Below, piece after piece: positions 17,424 through 25,938 of a stretch of DNA of 64,000 bases. The stretch is taken from NCBI GenBank assembly GCA_965219165.1, contig CBDCMW010000002.1, positions 3,534,001 through 3,598,000 of the forward strand, written 5' to 3'. The position numbers and the translations under genes are program-made. This stretch comes from Aldehydirespirator sp965219165. Its GTDB lineage: Bacteria; Actinomycetota; Acidimicrobiia; Acidimicrobiales; Aldehydirespiratoraceae. Under the pieces are notes generated by a model that saw nothing but the letters and a program-made list of their open reading frames with translations, was not told where the DNA came from and ran no database searches. The stretch's first letter is position 1. Each line of letters begins with the position of its first letter.

Positions 17424-18215
17424 ATGCCCAATGCACACAGCCGCCGTCTCGAGGATCTCAGCGGACCCGAGATCGCTGAGCGGATAACCGAGTCGTCGGT
17501 GATCGTGCAGCCCGTCGGCGCGGTGGAGCAGCACGGCCCGCACCTGCCGCTGGCGGTGGATCATGTCATCGCCCACGAGGCCGCCGCCGCGCTCGTCGCC
17601 GAGCACGGAGACAACTGCGATCTGTGGCTGCTGCCCACGCTGTCGGTGTCGAAGTCGAACGAGCACGCCTGGGCACCGGGCACTCTGTGGCTCTCGGCGG
17701 AGACGTTGCTGGCGGTGCTGCGAGACATCGGCCGCAGCGTCGCCGCGACCGCGGCCCGCCGCCTGGTCTTCCTCAACGGGCACGGCGGCAACTCGGCCCT
17801 TCTCAACGTGGCCTGCCGGGAGATCCGCTTGTCGCAGGGGCTGATGACGTTTCTCGTGCATCCGTTCGTGCCCGCCGACCACGGCGGAACCTCCCCCGAG
17901 GCCGAGCTGGGCATGGGAATTCACGGCGGGCATCAGGAGACCTCGGTGTTCATGCACCTGCGGCCAGATCTCGTTCATCTGGAGCGAGCGGGGCGGGCCG
18001 TGCCGGAGGGACTGGCGAGAAACCGCCATGTGCGCTTCGGCGGGCTGGCGTCATTCGGCTGGCTCTCCAACGACTTCGGCCCGCATGGGCACATCGGCGA
18101 CCCGACCGGTGCCAACGAGGAGGAGGGCAAGCTGCTCTTCGAGACCGCGGTGGCGCTGCTCGGCGAGCAGATGGCCGAGATCGCCGCCTTCGACTTCGGC
18201 CGCAGTCCCGGCTGA
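17424..18215 (+). CDS. Creatininase/MftE family amidohydrolase
   Basis: 263 residues. Creatininase-superfamily metal site: PVGAVEQHGPHLPLAVDH (Glu, His and Asp ligands near residue 35-48), FLNGHGGN near 115 and GIHGGHQETS near 170 with the late Glu. Family members include creatinine amidohydrolase, MftE peptidase and formamidase-like FAPy hydrolase; which reaction applies cannot be told. No mftABCD genes are nearby. Ends before a strong terminator shared with the convergent transporter gene. Confidence 0.82.
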   Translation: MPNAHSRRLEDLSGPEIAERITESSVIVQPVGAVEQHGPHLPLAVDHVIAHEAAAALVAEHGDNCDLWLLPTLSVSKSNEHAWAPGTLWLSAETLLAVLRDIGRSVAATAARRLVFLNGHGGNSALLNVACREIRLSQGLMTFLVHPFVPADHGGTSPEAELGMGIHGGHQETSVFMHLRPDLVHLERAGRAVPEGLARNRHVRFGGLASFGWLSNDFGPHGHIGDPTGANEEEGKLLFETAVALLGEQMAEIAAFDFGRSPG

Positions 18216-18256
18216 CACCCGCTCGCGTCGTCCCGCACCGCGTCACCAACGCGACG

Positions 18257-18284
18257 AGGGACCGGGGCCGAAGCCCCGGTCCCT
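18257..18284. terminator. Bidirectional hairpin terminator
   Basis: Perfect 12-bp stem AGGGACCGGGGC / GCCCCGGTCCCT with a CGAA tetraloop, located between convergent genes ending at 18215 and 18333. No long T-run, so possibly factor-assisted. Confidence 0.75.
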
Positions 18285-18332
18285 CTCAGGAATCTCCGGG
18301 ACTAGCTGCAGCTAGCCCCAACTAAGTACCGG

Positions 18333-19349
18333 CTACGACAGCCAGGCGCTCCAAGTGGCCTCATTGGCGGCAATCCAGGCCGCGGCTGCGTCTTCGACAC
18401 TCATTCCTTCACCTTCGATCGCGGCCAGCATCGTCACCTGGTCGGCGGTCGCGTAGTTGAAGTTGTGCAGCAACGTCCAAGCCGCGGGAGCCCCCTCCTC
18501 GAGCCCCGCCCAGACGATCTTGAAGAGATCCTCTGACCCGTAGTACTCCGGGGGCAGTTCCAACTCGACGAGATCGAACGTGTTGAACGCTGAGTGCGGC
18601 GTCCAGAAGTACGACAGCACTGGGTCGTTTCGGGCAAAGGCCCCATCGAACGCAGCAAGCAGTGCCTCCTCGGAACCGGCGTAGACGATCTCAAGGTTCA
18701 ACCCGAGGTCGTCGATGATGTCCTGCTCGAAGGTCACCCAGCTCGGGTCGCCGTGCAGGATCTGGCCGAGGTCGCCCGTCTCTGCAGTGGCGAACAAACC
18801 GGCCAACTCGGGATCCTGGAAGCCCTCCGCGGTGGCCAGCGCGGGATACTGCTCAACCATGTAGGCGGGCATCCACCAACCGATCTTGCCGATTGGGCCC
18901 AGCAGGCCCGCGTCCACGACGTTGCCGTCGGGGTTGTCGATGAAGTCGATCCGGTTCTGACCGTGGCCCGACGGCCATACCTCGAGTGACGCGTGCAACT
19001 CGCCGGTGTTGATGGCGGACCACTGGGCGTTCTCGTCGAGGTCGGTGACCTCCACGTCGTAGCCGATGTGCTCGAGGAGTTGCGCGGCGACCGCGATGTT
19101 TGCGGCCGAACCGTTCCACGGATTGGCGATGAGCTGAATGGTGGTGATGTCACCGAGGTCAGCCATCGGCTCCTCTTCAGCCATCGGCTCCTCTTCAGCC
19201 ATCGGCTCCTCTTCAGCCATGGGCTCCTCTTCAGCCATCGGCTCCTCGGCGGGCTCGGGCGCGGGGGCGGCGTCGTCCCCGCTGCAGGCCCCAGCCAGCA
19301 AGCCGAACACGGCGAGCGCGCCGATCAGCCTCCAAAGCGATTTGCTCAT
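18333..19349 (-). CDS. Glycine betaine/carnitine-type ABC substrate-binding lipoprotein
   Basis: 338 residues. OpuAC/ProX-like binding protein with lipobox LLAGACSG; start ATG 19349 has GGAGGG six bases upstream. After the lipidated Cys comes a tandem MAEEEP repeat (five units of 18 bp) before the ligand-binding domain. Trp/Tyr residues typical of a quaternary-ammonium cage are present (NPWNGSAAN, EVWPSGHGQ, GKIGWWMPAYM, FWTPHSAF). Divergent from the matching ATPase gene, with fused permease beyond it, completing an ABC importer. Context with carnitine genes points to carnitine or gamma-butyrobetaine as ligand. Confidence 0.88.
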   Translation of the reverse strand: MSKSLWRLIGALAVFGLLAGACSGDDAAPAPEPAEEPMAEEEPMAEEEPMAEEEPMAEEEPMADLGDITTIQLIANPWNGSAANIAVAAQLLEHIGYDVEVTDLDENAQWSAINTGELHASLEVWPSGHGQNRIDFIDNPDGNVVDAGLLGPIGKIGWWMPAYMVEQYPALATAEGFQDPELAGLFATAETGDLGQILHGDPSWVTFEQDIIDDLGLNLEIVYAGSEEALLAAFDGAFARNDPVLSYFWTPHSAFNTFDLVELELPPEYYGSEDLFKIVWAGLEEGAPAAWTLLHNFNYATADQVTMLAAIEGEGMSVEDAAAAWIAANEATWSAWLS

Positions 19350-19452
19350 TTGTCCCTCCAGTTGGATAGTTGCCGCCACTACGCGGCGTCTCTTGTAGAC
19401 AACATTTATACCAGTCCGTGACGGCCATGTGTAGGGCGAGGCGCGCTGACAC

Positions 19453-19458
19453 TACATT
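19453..19458 (+). promoter_or_regulatory. -10 box, ABC ATPase gene
   Basis: TACATT six bases before GTG 19465. The 115-bp divergent spacer 19350-19464 also holds an opposing TATAAA near 19408-19413 for the binding-protein gene. Confidence 0.5.
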
Positions 19459-19464
19459 GGCCCG

Positions 19465-20526
19465 GTGGCGACCACCGAACAAACACCCTTGGAGTGCCAC
19501 CAGATCACCAAGGTGTTCGGCGACAACCTTGCTGCGGCCCGCACGCTGCTCGCCGACGGCTGCGACCGGCAGAGGGTGCTCGACGAGACCGGCTGCCTGG
19601 TGGCGGTGCGGGACGCGACCTTCTCGGTGGAGCGAGGAGAGACCTTCGTTGTGATGGGTCTCTCCGGCTCGGGAAAGTCAACCCTGATCCGCTGCCTGTC
19701 CAGGCTTATCGAGCCGACCAGCGGGACCGTGAAGATCGACGGCACGCCGATCGGCGACTTGAACGATCAGGAGCTGCGGGAGCTGAGGCGGCAGCGCCTG
19801 TCGATGGTGTTCCAGCACTTCGGACTGTTTCCCCACCGCAAAGTGATCGACAACGTCGCATTCGGCCTCGAGATTCAGGGCGCGACCAAAGCGGACCGGT
19901 ACGAGCGGGCCCTCGAGGTGCTGTCGGTAGTGGGTCTGGGCGGCTGGGGCGACCACTTCCCCCAACAGCTCTCGGGCGGTATGCAGCAGCGGGTGGGCCT
20001 AGCCCGGGCTCTGTGCGTGGAACCCGAGATCCTGTTCTTCGACGAGCCGTTCTCTGCGCTCGACCCGCTGATCCGCCGCGACATGCAGGACGAGCTTCTG
20101 TCCCTGCAGGCCAGGATGCGGCGGACGCTGGTGTTCATCACCCACGACTTCCATGAGGCGCTCAAGCTCGGCGACCGCATCGCCATCATGAAGGACGGCG
20201 AGTTCGTGCAGGTGGGCACGCCCGAGCAGATCGTGTCGGCGCCGGCCGACGACTATGTGCGCGAGTTCGCCGAGGACGCCCCCAAGACCAAGGTGATCAC
20301 CGTGGGCTCGGTGATGCAGCCGCTGGACGGTGAGGCCCCCCCGGGAGAGCCGGTGAGCCTCGATGCGGTGCTGGAAGACGTGCTTCCCCGGCTGCTGGCC
20401 AATCCCGAGGCGCTGGGCGTGGTCGACGCTCAGGGCAGCGTGGTCGGCGCGGTCGACCGTGAACGGGTGGCGGCCCTGCTGGGCGAGAACTCCCGGGCCG
20501 GCGCGGCTCAGAGGCCGAGCGAGTAG
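19465..20526 (+). CDS. Quaternary-amine ABC transporter ATPase (ProV/OpuAA-like)
   Basis: 353 residues. Walker A GLSGSGKST, Q-loop MVFQHFGLFPHR, signature LSGGMQQRVGLARAL, Walker B EILFFDEPFSALDPL and H-loop FITHDFHEA are all intact. A single CBS-like segment occupies the last 70 residues, where OpuAA-type proteins usually sense ionic strength. The final codons and TAG stop (QRPSE-stop) come from a family 1 repeat. Next functional gene is the fused permease, 155 bp downstream. Confidence 0.93.
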   Translation: MATTEQTPLECHQITKVFGDNLAAARTLLADGCDRQRVLDETGCLVAVRDATFSVERGETFVVMGLSGSGKSTLIRCLSRLIEPTSGTVKIDGTPIGDLNDQELRELRRQRLSMVFQHFGLFPHRKVIDNVAFGLEIQGATKADRYERALEVLSVVGLGGWGDHFPQQLSGGMQQRVGLARALCVEPEILFFDEPFSALDPLIRRDMQDELLSLQARMRRTLVFITHDFHEALKLGDRIAIMKDGEFVQVGTPEQIVSAPADDYVREFAEDAPKTKVITVGSVMQPLDGEAPPGEPVSLDAVLEDVLPRLLANPEALGVVDAQGSVVGAVDRERVAALLGENSRAGAAQRPSE

Positions 20527-20614
20527 GCGGCGATGCGTGAGGATCTTGCAAGGCGCTCAGCGAGGCCGTGGCCCGAGCGGCCCGTGAGTGCAGCGAACAA
20601 GAGCGGGAAACACC
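20510..20614 (+). repeat. Family 1 dispersed repeat, copy C
   Basis: GAGGCCGAGCGAGTAGGCGG through the core GCGAGGCCGTGGCCCGAGCG to GCGAACAAGAGCGGGAAACA. Its left end encodes the C-terminus and stop of the ATPase gene. Confidence 0.85.
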
Positions 20615-20685
20615 ACGCTGCGCAGCGAGGCAGCATCACCTGCCCGCGCTGCCTCCAGGCCGACCGGGCCGCTGAACGGCCGTGA
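20533..20685 (+). CDS. Possible 50-residue ORF coupled to the permease gene
   Basis: Opens with ATG seven bases after the ATPase stop, reads through the family 1 repeat and ends CCGTGA, where GTGA overlaps the GTG start of the permease. Contains a CPRC pair near residues 37-40. Not similar to anything I recognise. It may be a coupling ORF rather than a functional protein. Confidence 0.3.
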   Translation: MREDLARRSARPWPERPVSAANKSGKHHAAQRGSITCPRCLQADRAAERP

Positions 20686-22808
20686 CTGCGGCGGCCCCGG
20701 CCACCGGACCGTCCCGAGTCGCAGGCGCGGTCGAGGCCCGGCTGGCACTCGACAGTCGGCGCCGGACGCGCTCGGCGGCCGAACTCGTGGTGGGTGTGGC
20801 CATAGTGGTCGTCGCCCAACTAGCGCTCAGCGCCGTGGGCGGCTTCCCCGAGTCGTGGGCCATCCCGCTAGCCGACTGGATTGACGACGCCCGCCGCTGG
20901 ATCATCAACAACCAGACCACCCACTGGAGCTTCTCCTTCATCTTCAACCCGGTGAGCGACTCCATCGACTGGGGGCTGCGTACCGTCGAGCGCTTCCTGC
21001 TGTGGCTGCCGTGGTACGTGGTGACGGCGGCGGCGGCCATGGTGGCCACGTCAGCGCTGGGACTCAGGGCCGGACTGCTCTCCGCGGTCGGAGTCCTCTA
21101 CTTCGGCGCCATAGGCCTGTGGGAGGAGAGCCTCCAGACGGTGGCACTGATGACGATTGCAGTAGGTATCTCGGTCGCAATCGGCGTTCCGGTGGGGATC
21201 CTCTCGGCCCGCTACGACCGCGTGCAGCGGTCGATGCGGCCGATGCTGGACGCCATGCAGACCCTGCCCGCGTTCGTCTACCTGATTCCGGTGGTGCTGC
21301 TGTTCGGCGTGGCGCGGGTGCCGGCCATCATCGCTTCGGTGGTGTATGCCCTGCCGCCGGTGGTGCGGCTTACCGACCTCGGGATCCGCACCGTGCCCGC
21401 GGCCACGGTGGAGGCGGCCGAGATGTTCGGCGCCACCCCCCGCCAGACCCTGCGCAAGGTGCAGTTCCCGCTGGCGCTGCCCAGCGTGCTCACCGGCATC
21501 AACCAGACGATCATGATGGCACTGAGCATCGTGGTGATCGCGGCCCTCATCGGCGCCGGAGGGCTGGGCCAGGTGGTGCTGGAGTCCCTCAGGCGGCTCT
21601 TTGTCGGGCGGGCGCTGGAGGCCGGGCTGGCCATCGTCGTTCTGGCCATGATCATGGACCGCGTCACCCACGGCGCCGCGGGCTTGGGCGCCCGGCGCCG
21701 CCGGCTTCGCCTGCTGCCCGACGCTTTGGACCGTCTGGCCCCGGTGAGAGCGACTGAGAACGCCCTGTCATCGGTCGACCGGTTCCTGTGTCGGGCGGGC
21801 GCCGCGCTGGCCCGGCCGACGCGTCACGCGCCGGGCCTGTCCGCACTGGCCCGGCACCCTCGCCGGGTGATTGGTCTCTTCGCTCTCGTGGTAGGCGCGG
21901 TCGCCGGCGCCGTCCTCGGGCGACCTGAGTTCCCCTCGGCTGTCTCACTGTCGTTCGCGTCGACCATCGACTGGGTGGTGGACTGGGTCCGAGACAACCT
22001 CTACGAGATCGGGGGAACGTGGTTCGGAACAGGTTGGTTCAGCGACTCCATCACCATCTACGCGGTCACGCCGCTGCGCGAGCTGTTCAGTGCTGATCTG
22101 GCCTGGCCGGTGGTGGTGCTGGCGGCGGCCCTGGCCGGGTGGCGGCTGGGCGGCGCGGCGCTGGCCACGTTCTGCGCGGCGTGCGTGGCCGGTCTGGGGT
22201 TGCTCGGGATGTGGACGCTGTCCATGGACACCCTGGCCCAGGTCATTGTGGCGGTGGCTATGGCGATCCTGTGCGGCATTCCCCTAGGCGTTCTCGCGGC
22301 CCGCAGCGACCGGTTCGAGCGGTTGCTCAAGCCGGTACTCGACTTCCTGCAGACGATTCCCAGCTTCGTGCTGCTCATACCGGTGATCATCATGTTCAAC
22401 GTGGGCCGGGTACCGGGGATTATCGCCTCGGTTCTGTACGCGCTGCCGGCAGCCACCCGTCTCACCAATCTGGGGATCCGCCAGGTGGAGGGCGAGGCCA
22501 CCGAGGCCTCGAGGGCATTCGGCGCCACCCGGGGCCAGACACTGCGCAAGGTTCAGTTGCCATTGGCTGCGCCCAGCATCATTGCCGGGATCAACCAGAC
22601 GGTGATGCTGGTGCTGGCCATGGTAGTGATCGCGGGACTCGTGGGCGGTGGAGGGCTGGGCCTCGAGACCGTGAAGGGACTCAGGCGATCCGACTCAGTC
22701 GGCTCGGGATTCGTTGCCGGCCTGGCGATCGTGCTGCTGGCCATGCTGCTCGACCGGCTGTTGCAGGCCTGGACCCGCAGGTTCACCCCGGTCGAGGGCG
22801 GGCCCTGA
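20682..22808 (+). CDS. Fused tandem permease of betaine/carnitine ABC transporter (ProW-ProW)
   Basis: 708 residues, about twice a ProW. Two homologous BPD_transp_1 domains: the first with the EAA-loop-like EAAEMFGATPRQTLRKVQFPLALPS split near residue 245, the second with EASRAFGATRGQTLRKVQLPLAAPS split near 610. Each is preceded by LDAMQTLPAFVYLIPVVLLFGV / LDFLQTIPSFVLLIPVIIMFNV type helices. A single polypeptide thus supplies both halves of the channel that is normally a homodimer. Follows the ATPase gene; with the divergent binding protein it forms a complete importer. Confidence 0.9.
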   Translation: MTAAAPATGPSRVAGAVEARLALDSRRRTRSAAELVVGVAIVVVAQLALSAVGGFPESWAIPLADWIDDARRWIINNQTTHWSFSFIFNPVSDSIDWGLRTVERFLLWLPWYVVTAAAAMVATSALGLRAGLLSAVGVLYFGAIGLWEESLQTVALMTIAVGISVAIGVPVGILSARYDRVQRSMRPMLDAMQTLPAFVYLIPVVLLFGVARVPAIIASVVYALPPVVRLTDLGIRTVPAATVEAAEMFGATPRQTLRKVQFPLALPSVLTGINQTIMMALSIVVIAALIGAGGLGQVVLESLRRLFVGRALEAGLAIVVLAMIMDRVTHGAAGLGARRRRLRLLPDALDRLAPVRATENALSSVDRFLCRAGAALARPTRHAPGLSALARHPRRVIGLFALVVGAVAGAVLGRPEFPSAVSLSFASTIDWVVDWVRDNLYEIGGTWFGTGWFSDSITIYAVTPLRELFSADLAWPVVVLAAALAGWRLGGAALATFCAACVAGLGLLGMWTLSMDTLAQVIVAVAMAILCGIPLGVLAARSDRFERLLKPVLDFLQTIPSFVLLIPVIIMFNVGRVPGIIASVLYALPAATRLTNLGIRQVEGEATEASRAFGATRGQTLRKVQLPLAAPSIIAGINQTVMLVLAMVVIAGLVGGGGLGLETVKGLRRSDSVGSGFVAGLAIVLLAMLLDRLLQAWTRRFTPVEGGP

Positions 22809-22851
22809 GCGAACAAGAGCGGAAAACCTGAGGCCGAGCGGGTAGGCAGCC
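22806..22851 (+). repeat. Family 1 dispersed repeat, partial copy D
   Basis: GAGCGAACAAGAGCGGAAAAC directly joined to GAGGCCGAGCGGGTAGGCAGC: the two ends of the element without its middle and in swapped order, as if two copies met head to tail. Located in the 57-bp convergent spacer after the permease gene. Confidence 0.7.
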
Positions 22852-22865
22852 GGGCTCGGGTGGGT

Positions 22866-23663
22866 TCAGGCGCCGTGCCAGCGGGGGGCGCGGCCCTCGG
22901 TGAAGGCTCGCGGGCCTTCCGCGGCGTCAGCGGATGCCAGCATGGCCTCGTAGGCGGCAAGGTCGCCGGATCGCAGCAGCTCGAAGGCTCGGTGCAGGGG
23001 CAGGTGATGGGTGCGGTCGCGGATCTCGCGGATGGCCGCCACCGACAGCGGCGCGGCCTCCACGACCCGGGCTGCCAGGGCACGGGCCTCGGCCATGAGG
23101 TCGGTGGCGCTGACCACCGAGTTGACGAGCCCCCAGCGCCGCGCCTCGGCCGCGTCGAGGCGCCGGCCTGCGTAGAGGATCTCGTTGGCCACAGCGGGGG
23201 GGACCATCCGGGGCAGGCGCACCGACGCGGTGTCGGGCACGATGCCCAGCGAGGCCTCCGGCAGCCAGAAGCGGGCGTGGTCGGCAGCCACCACGAGATC
23301 GGCGGCCAGGACGATCTCGAATCCGCCGCCGACGGTCATACCGTTGACCGCGGCGATCACCGGCTTGAGCAGGCCGGGCAGCTCGCCGAAACCCCCGAAG
23401 CCGCCCTCGCCGTAGTCGGCCTCGAACTCCTCGCCGCTTGCTGCGGCGTTGAGGTCCCACCCGGCGCAGAAGAATCGGTCACCGGCGCCGGTGAGGATCG
23501 CGACCCGCAGACCGGGATCATCGCGGAAGGCAGCGAACACCCGGCCCAGTTCGCGGCTCGTGGCCGCGTCGATGGCGTTGGCCTTGGGACGGTCGATGGT
23601 GACCTCCAGCACCGGGCCGTCGGTGACGGCTGTCACCGCGCCGGCGGAAGCAGCCTCAGTCAT
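22866..23663 (-). CDS. caiD: Carnitinyl-CoA dehydratase (CaiD-like)
   Basis: 265 residues. Crotonase fold with oxyanion-hole segments FFCAGWDLNAAASGEEFEAD and AAVNGMTVGGGFEIVLAAD. It closely tracks E. coli CaiD: RPKANAIDAATS, the glycine-rich GEGGFGGFGELP, WLPEASLGIVPD and EGPRAFTEGRAPRW near the end. Reaction: reversible hydration between crotonobetainyl-CoA and L-carnitinyl-CoA. Its start overlaps the stop of the CoA ligase by 8 nt, and the operon continues upstream with an acyl-CoA dehydrogenase and a carnitine dehydrogenase fusion. Confidence 0.88.
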   Translation of the reverse strand: MTEAASAGAVTAVTDGPVLEVTIDRPKANAIDAATSRELGRVFAAFRDDPGLRVAILTGAGDRFFCAGWDLNAAASGEEFEADYGEGGFGGFGELPGLLKPVIAAVNGMTVGGGFEIVLAADLVVAADHARFWLPEASLGIVPDTASVRLPRMVPPAVANEILYAGRRLDAAEARRWGLVNSVVSATDLMAEARALAARVVEAAPLSVAAIREIRDRTHHLPLHRAFELLRSGDLAAYEAMLASADAAEGPRAFTEGRAPRWHGA

Positions 23664-25938
23664 GGGCCCGGAGCTCGGCCACGAGCATCAACGCGTCGGC
23701 CGCCACCGCGGAGTGCGGCGTGACCATGAGGGGGTTGATCTCGACTTCGATGATGCCGCGATCGTCGCGCACCAGCGCGCCGAGCGCAGACACCGCCTCG
23801 ATCACTGCATCGACCGCGGCGGGCGGGCGACCCCGGTGACCGGCCAGCAGCGGCCAGATCCGCAGGCTGCGCAGTGCTTCGAGAGCCTCGTCGGCCGACA
23901 CTGGCAGCAGCAGGCTGACGGTGTCGTCGAACAGCTCCGCCAGAGTGCCGCCGGACCCGAGAGTGAGCAGCATCCCCACCGGAGGGGACGACCGCACGCT
24001 CACCAGCAACTCGGCGACGGCACCGGTGATGCAGGACTCCACGATCACGGTTCCGTCTCCTTCGACAGCCAGGCGATCGGCCGCGGCAGCCACTCTCGCA
24101 GGATCCGCCAGCCCCAGGGCGACCCCGCGAGTGTCGGACTTGTGAGGGTTGCCCGAGACCTTCACCACCACCGGGAATCCGATGTCGGCCGCGGCCGCCG
24201 CGGCCTCGCCTGGCGGCACCCGCACCCCGCTCGGCAGGTCGATGCCAGCTGCGGCGAGCCGCTGCTTCGCCTCGTGCTCGTGCACCGTCCTGAGGCCGTG
24301 CCCCGGACCCTGTGTCGTATCCCCTCCGTACGGTCTGTCGGCCAGCGGCACCGCGACAGGTGGATGGGCGGGGGCCAGCGGCGAGGGCGCCGCGACCGGC
24401 AAGACAGGAGCGGAGGTGGTCGACGGAGGCAGAAGGACAACCGAAGAATCGGACCGATCGGCGAGGGACCGACCGAACGCCGCGGCAGCTTCCAGGGCCG
24501 ACAGGGCGGTGTCGATGTCGCCGCAGGCGGCCAGACCCAGCTCGGCGGCCCGGGCCCGGGCCTCCTCAGGCAGGTTCTCCGCCATCGAGGAGGCGACCAC
24601 GCCGGGAGTGCTGCTGGCGGCACAGGCCGCGGCGAAGGCCTGCATGGTTGGCCACCAGCGCGACCGGTCGAGCCCCTCGGCGGGGAAGTCGAGCACCAGC
24701 AGTGCGGCATCGAACGGTGTTTTCCGCTCCTGTTCGCTGCACTCACGGGCCGCTCGGGCCACTGCCGAACCGGACTCATGGGCGCCCGCCCCGAGGGCAG
24801 CGCGGAAGCAGCCGGCCAGACGGGCCTCGTCGCCCCAGATGAAGGTGTGGTAGTCGAGCGGGTTGGTGACCGTGACCCGGCCGTCCAGAGCGGACGCCAC
24901 CCGGCCGGCGTGATCGGGAGTGAAAGGCGGGAAGCTGAGGCTGCGACGTCGGCTGCGATCAGCGATCAGCGCCGCCTCGCCGCCCGAGCAGCTCAGCGAC
25001 ACCAGCCGGCTGCCCCTGAGGGGCCCGAGGGCGCCCAGCACGGCCAGGGTGTCGAGCAGTTCGGGCAGGTTGTGCACCCGCGGGATGCCCAGCCGATCGA
25101 ACAGCGCGCTGTAGGCGGCGTCGTCGCCCACCAGCGAGGCGGTGTGGGTGACGGCGATGGCACCGGAGGACTCCGACGCTCCCAGCTTGAGCACCACCAC
25201 CGGCAGACGCCGGCGACGGGCCGCGGCGGCGGCAGCGACGAAGCGCTCGACATCGTCCAGCCCCTCGATGCACAGACCGACTCCGGTGATCGCTTCGTCG
25301 GCGGCCACAGCCTCGAAGGCTTCTGAGATGCCGACGTCGGCCTGGTTGCCCAGCGTTATCACCCAGGCGATGTCGAGGCCCCGGCGCTGCATGGTGAGGT
25401 TCACTGCGATGTTGCCGCTCTGGCTCAGCAGCGCGATGCCACGGTCGCAGCGGGCCAGGCCGTGCACGTCGGGCCACAGCGCCGCGCCGGTCAGCGCCGA
25501 CAGCGTGCCGTAGCAGTTGGGGCCCACCAGCGGCATTCCTGCCGACGCGGCCACCAGCTCGGCTTGGAGGGCCGCTCCGGCCTCGCCGGTCTCGGCGAAG
25601 CCCGAGGCATGGCACACCGCGGCGCCCGTTCCGGTGGCGGCCAGTTGGCGCACCACCTCGACAGAGGCGTGGCGGTCCACGCCCACGAACGCAGCGTCGA
25701 CGCCGGCCGGCAGCTCGTCCACCGAGGCGAACGTGGGCAGGCCGCGCAGTTCCCGACGGGGGTTGACGGCCCACATGTCCCCCGAGAAGCCCAACGAACA
25801 GCAAGCGTCGATGGCCAGCTCGGCGACCGCGCCTCCGATGAAGGCCAGCGACCGCGGCCGCAACAGCCGATCGAGCCGACCGGTCACGGCACTCGCGGGC
25901 TCGCGGTCGGGCGCGCTGTCGCCGTCACGCCAACTCAA
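23656..25938 (-). CDS. NDP-forming acyl-CoA ligase (ADP-forming acetyl-CoA synthetase family)
   Basis: About 760 residues. Domains in order: CoA-binding Rossmann (RSLAFIGGAVAELAIDACCS; VNPRRELRG), two ligase-CoA segments with PLVGPNCYG and LLSQSGNIAV, the SHTASLVGDD-like THTASLVGD loop near residue 265, and a C-terminal ATP-grasp (SGVRVPPGEA, FPVVVKVSGNPHKSDTRGVALGL, GGTLAELFDD, EVEINPLMV). TTG start at 25938 overlaps the stop of the dehydrogenase gene (TTGA). Forms acyl-CoA from acid, CoA and ATP via phosphohistidine, reversibly. Context predicts gamma-butyrobetaine, crotonobetaine or carnitine as acid. Residues about 390-407 are a family 1 repeat inserted in frame. Confidence 0.85.
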   Translation of the reverse strand: MSWRDGDSAPDREPASAVTGRLDRLLRPRSLAFIGGAVAELAIDACCSLGFSGDMWAVNPRRELRGLPTFASVDELPAGVDAAFVGVDRHASVEVVRQLAATGTGAAVCHASGFAETGEAGAALQAELVAASAGMPLVGPNCYGTLSALTGAALWPDVHGLARCDRGIALLSQSGNIAVNLTMQRRGLDIAWVITLGNQADVGISEAFEAVAADEAITGVGLCIEGLDDVERFVAAAAAARRRRLPVVVLKLGASESSGAIAVTHTASLVGDDAAYSALFDRLGIPRVHNLPELLDTLAVLGALGPLRGSRLVSLSCSGGEAALIADRSRRRSLSFPPFTPDHAGRVASALDGRVTVTNPLDYHTFIWGDEARLAGCFRAALGAGAHESGSAVARAARECSEQERKTPFDAALLVLDFPAEGLDRSRWWPTMQAFAAACAASSTPGVVASSMAENLPEEARARAAELGLAACGDIDTALSALEAAAAFGRSLADRSDSSVVLLPPSTTSAPVLPVAAPSPLAPAHPPVAVPLADRPYGGDTTQGPGHGLRTVHEHEAKQRLAAAGIDLPSGVRVPPGEAAAAAADIGFPVVVKVSGNPHKSDTRGVALGLADPARVAAAADRLAVEGDGTVIVESCITGAVAELLVSVRSSPPVGMLLTLGSGGTLAELFDDTVSLLLPVSADEALEALRSLRIWPLLAGHRGRPPAAVDAVIEAVSALGALVRDDRGIIEVEINPLMVTPHSAVAADALMLVAELRAHD
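24717..24769 (-). repeat. Family 1 repeat inserted in frame in the CoA ligase
   Basis: Contains GTTTTCCGCTCCTGTTCGCT followed by GCACTCACGGGCCGCTCGGG. Read on the gene strand it encodes SAVARAARECSEQERKTP, the same frame that is open in copies A, C and F, and sits between ALGAGAHE and FDAALLVLDFP without breaking the gene. Confidence 0.85.

Noticed and set aside
17424..18215. Mycofactocin MftE
   Set aside because: Creatininase-family fold fits, but no mftA-D or mftF genes are nearby.
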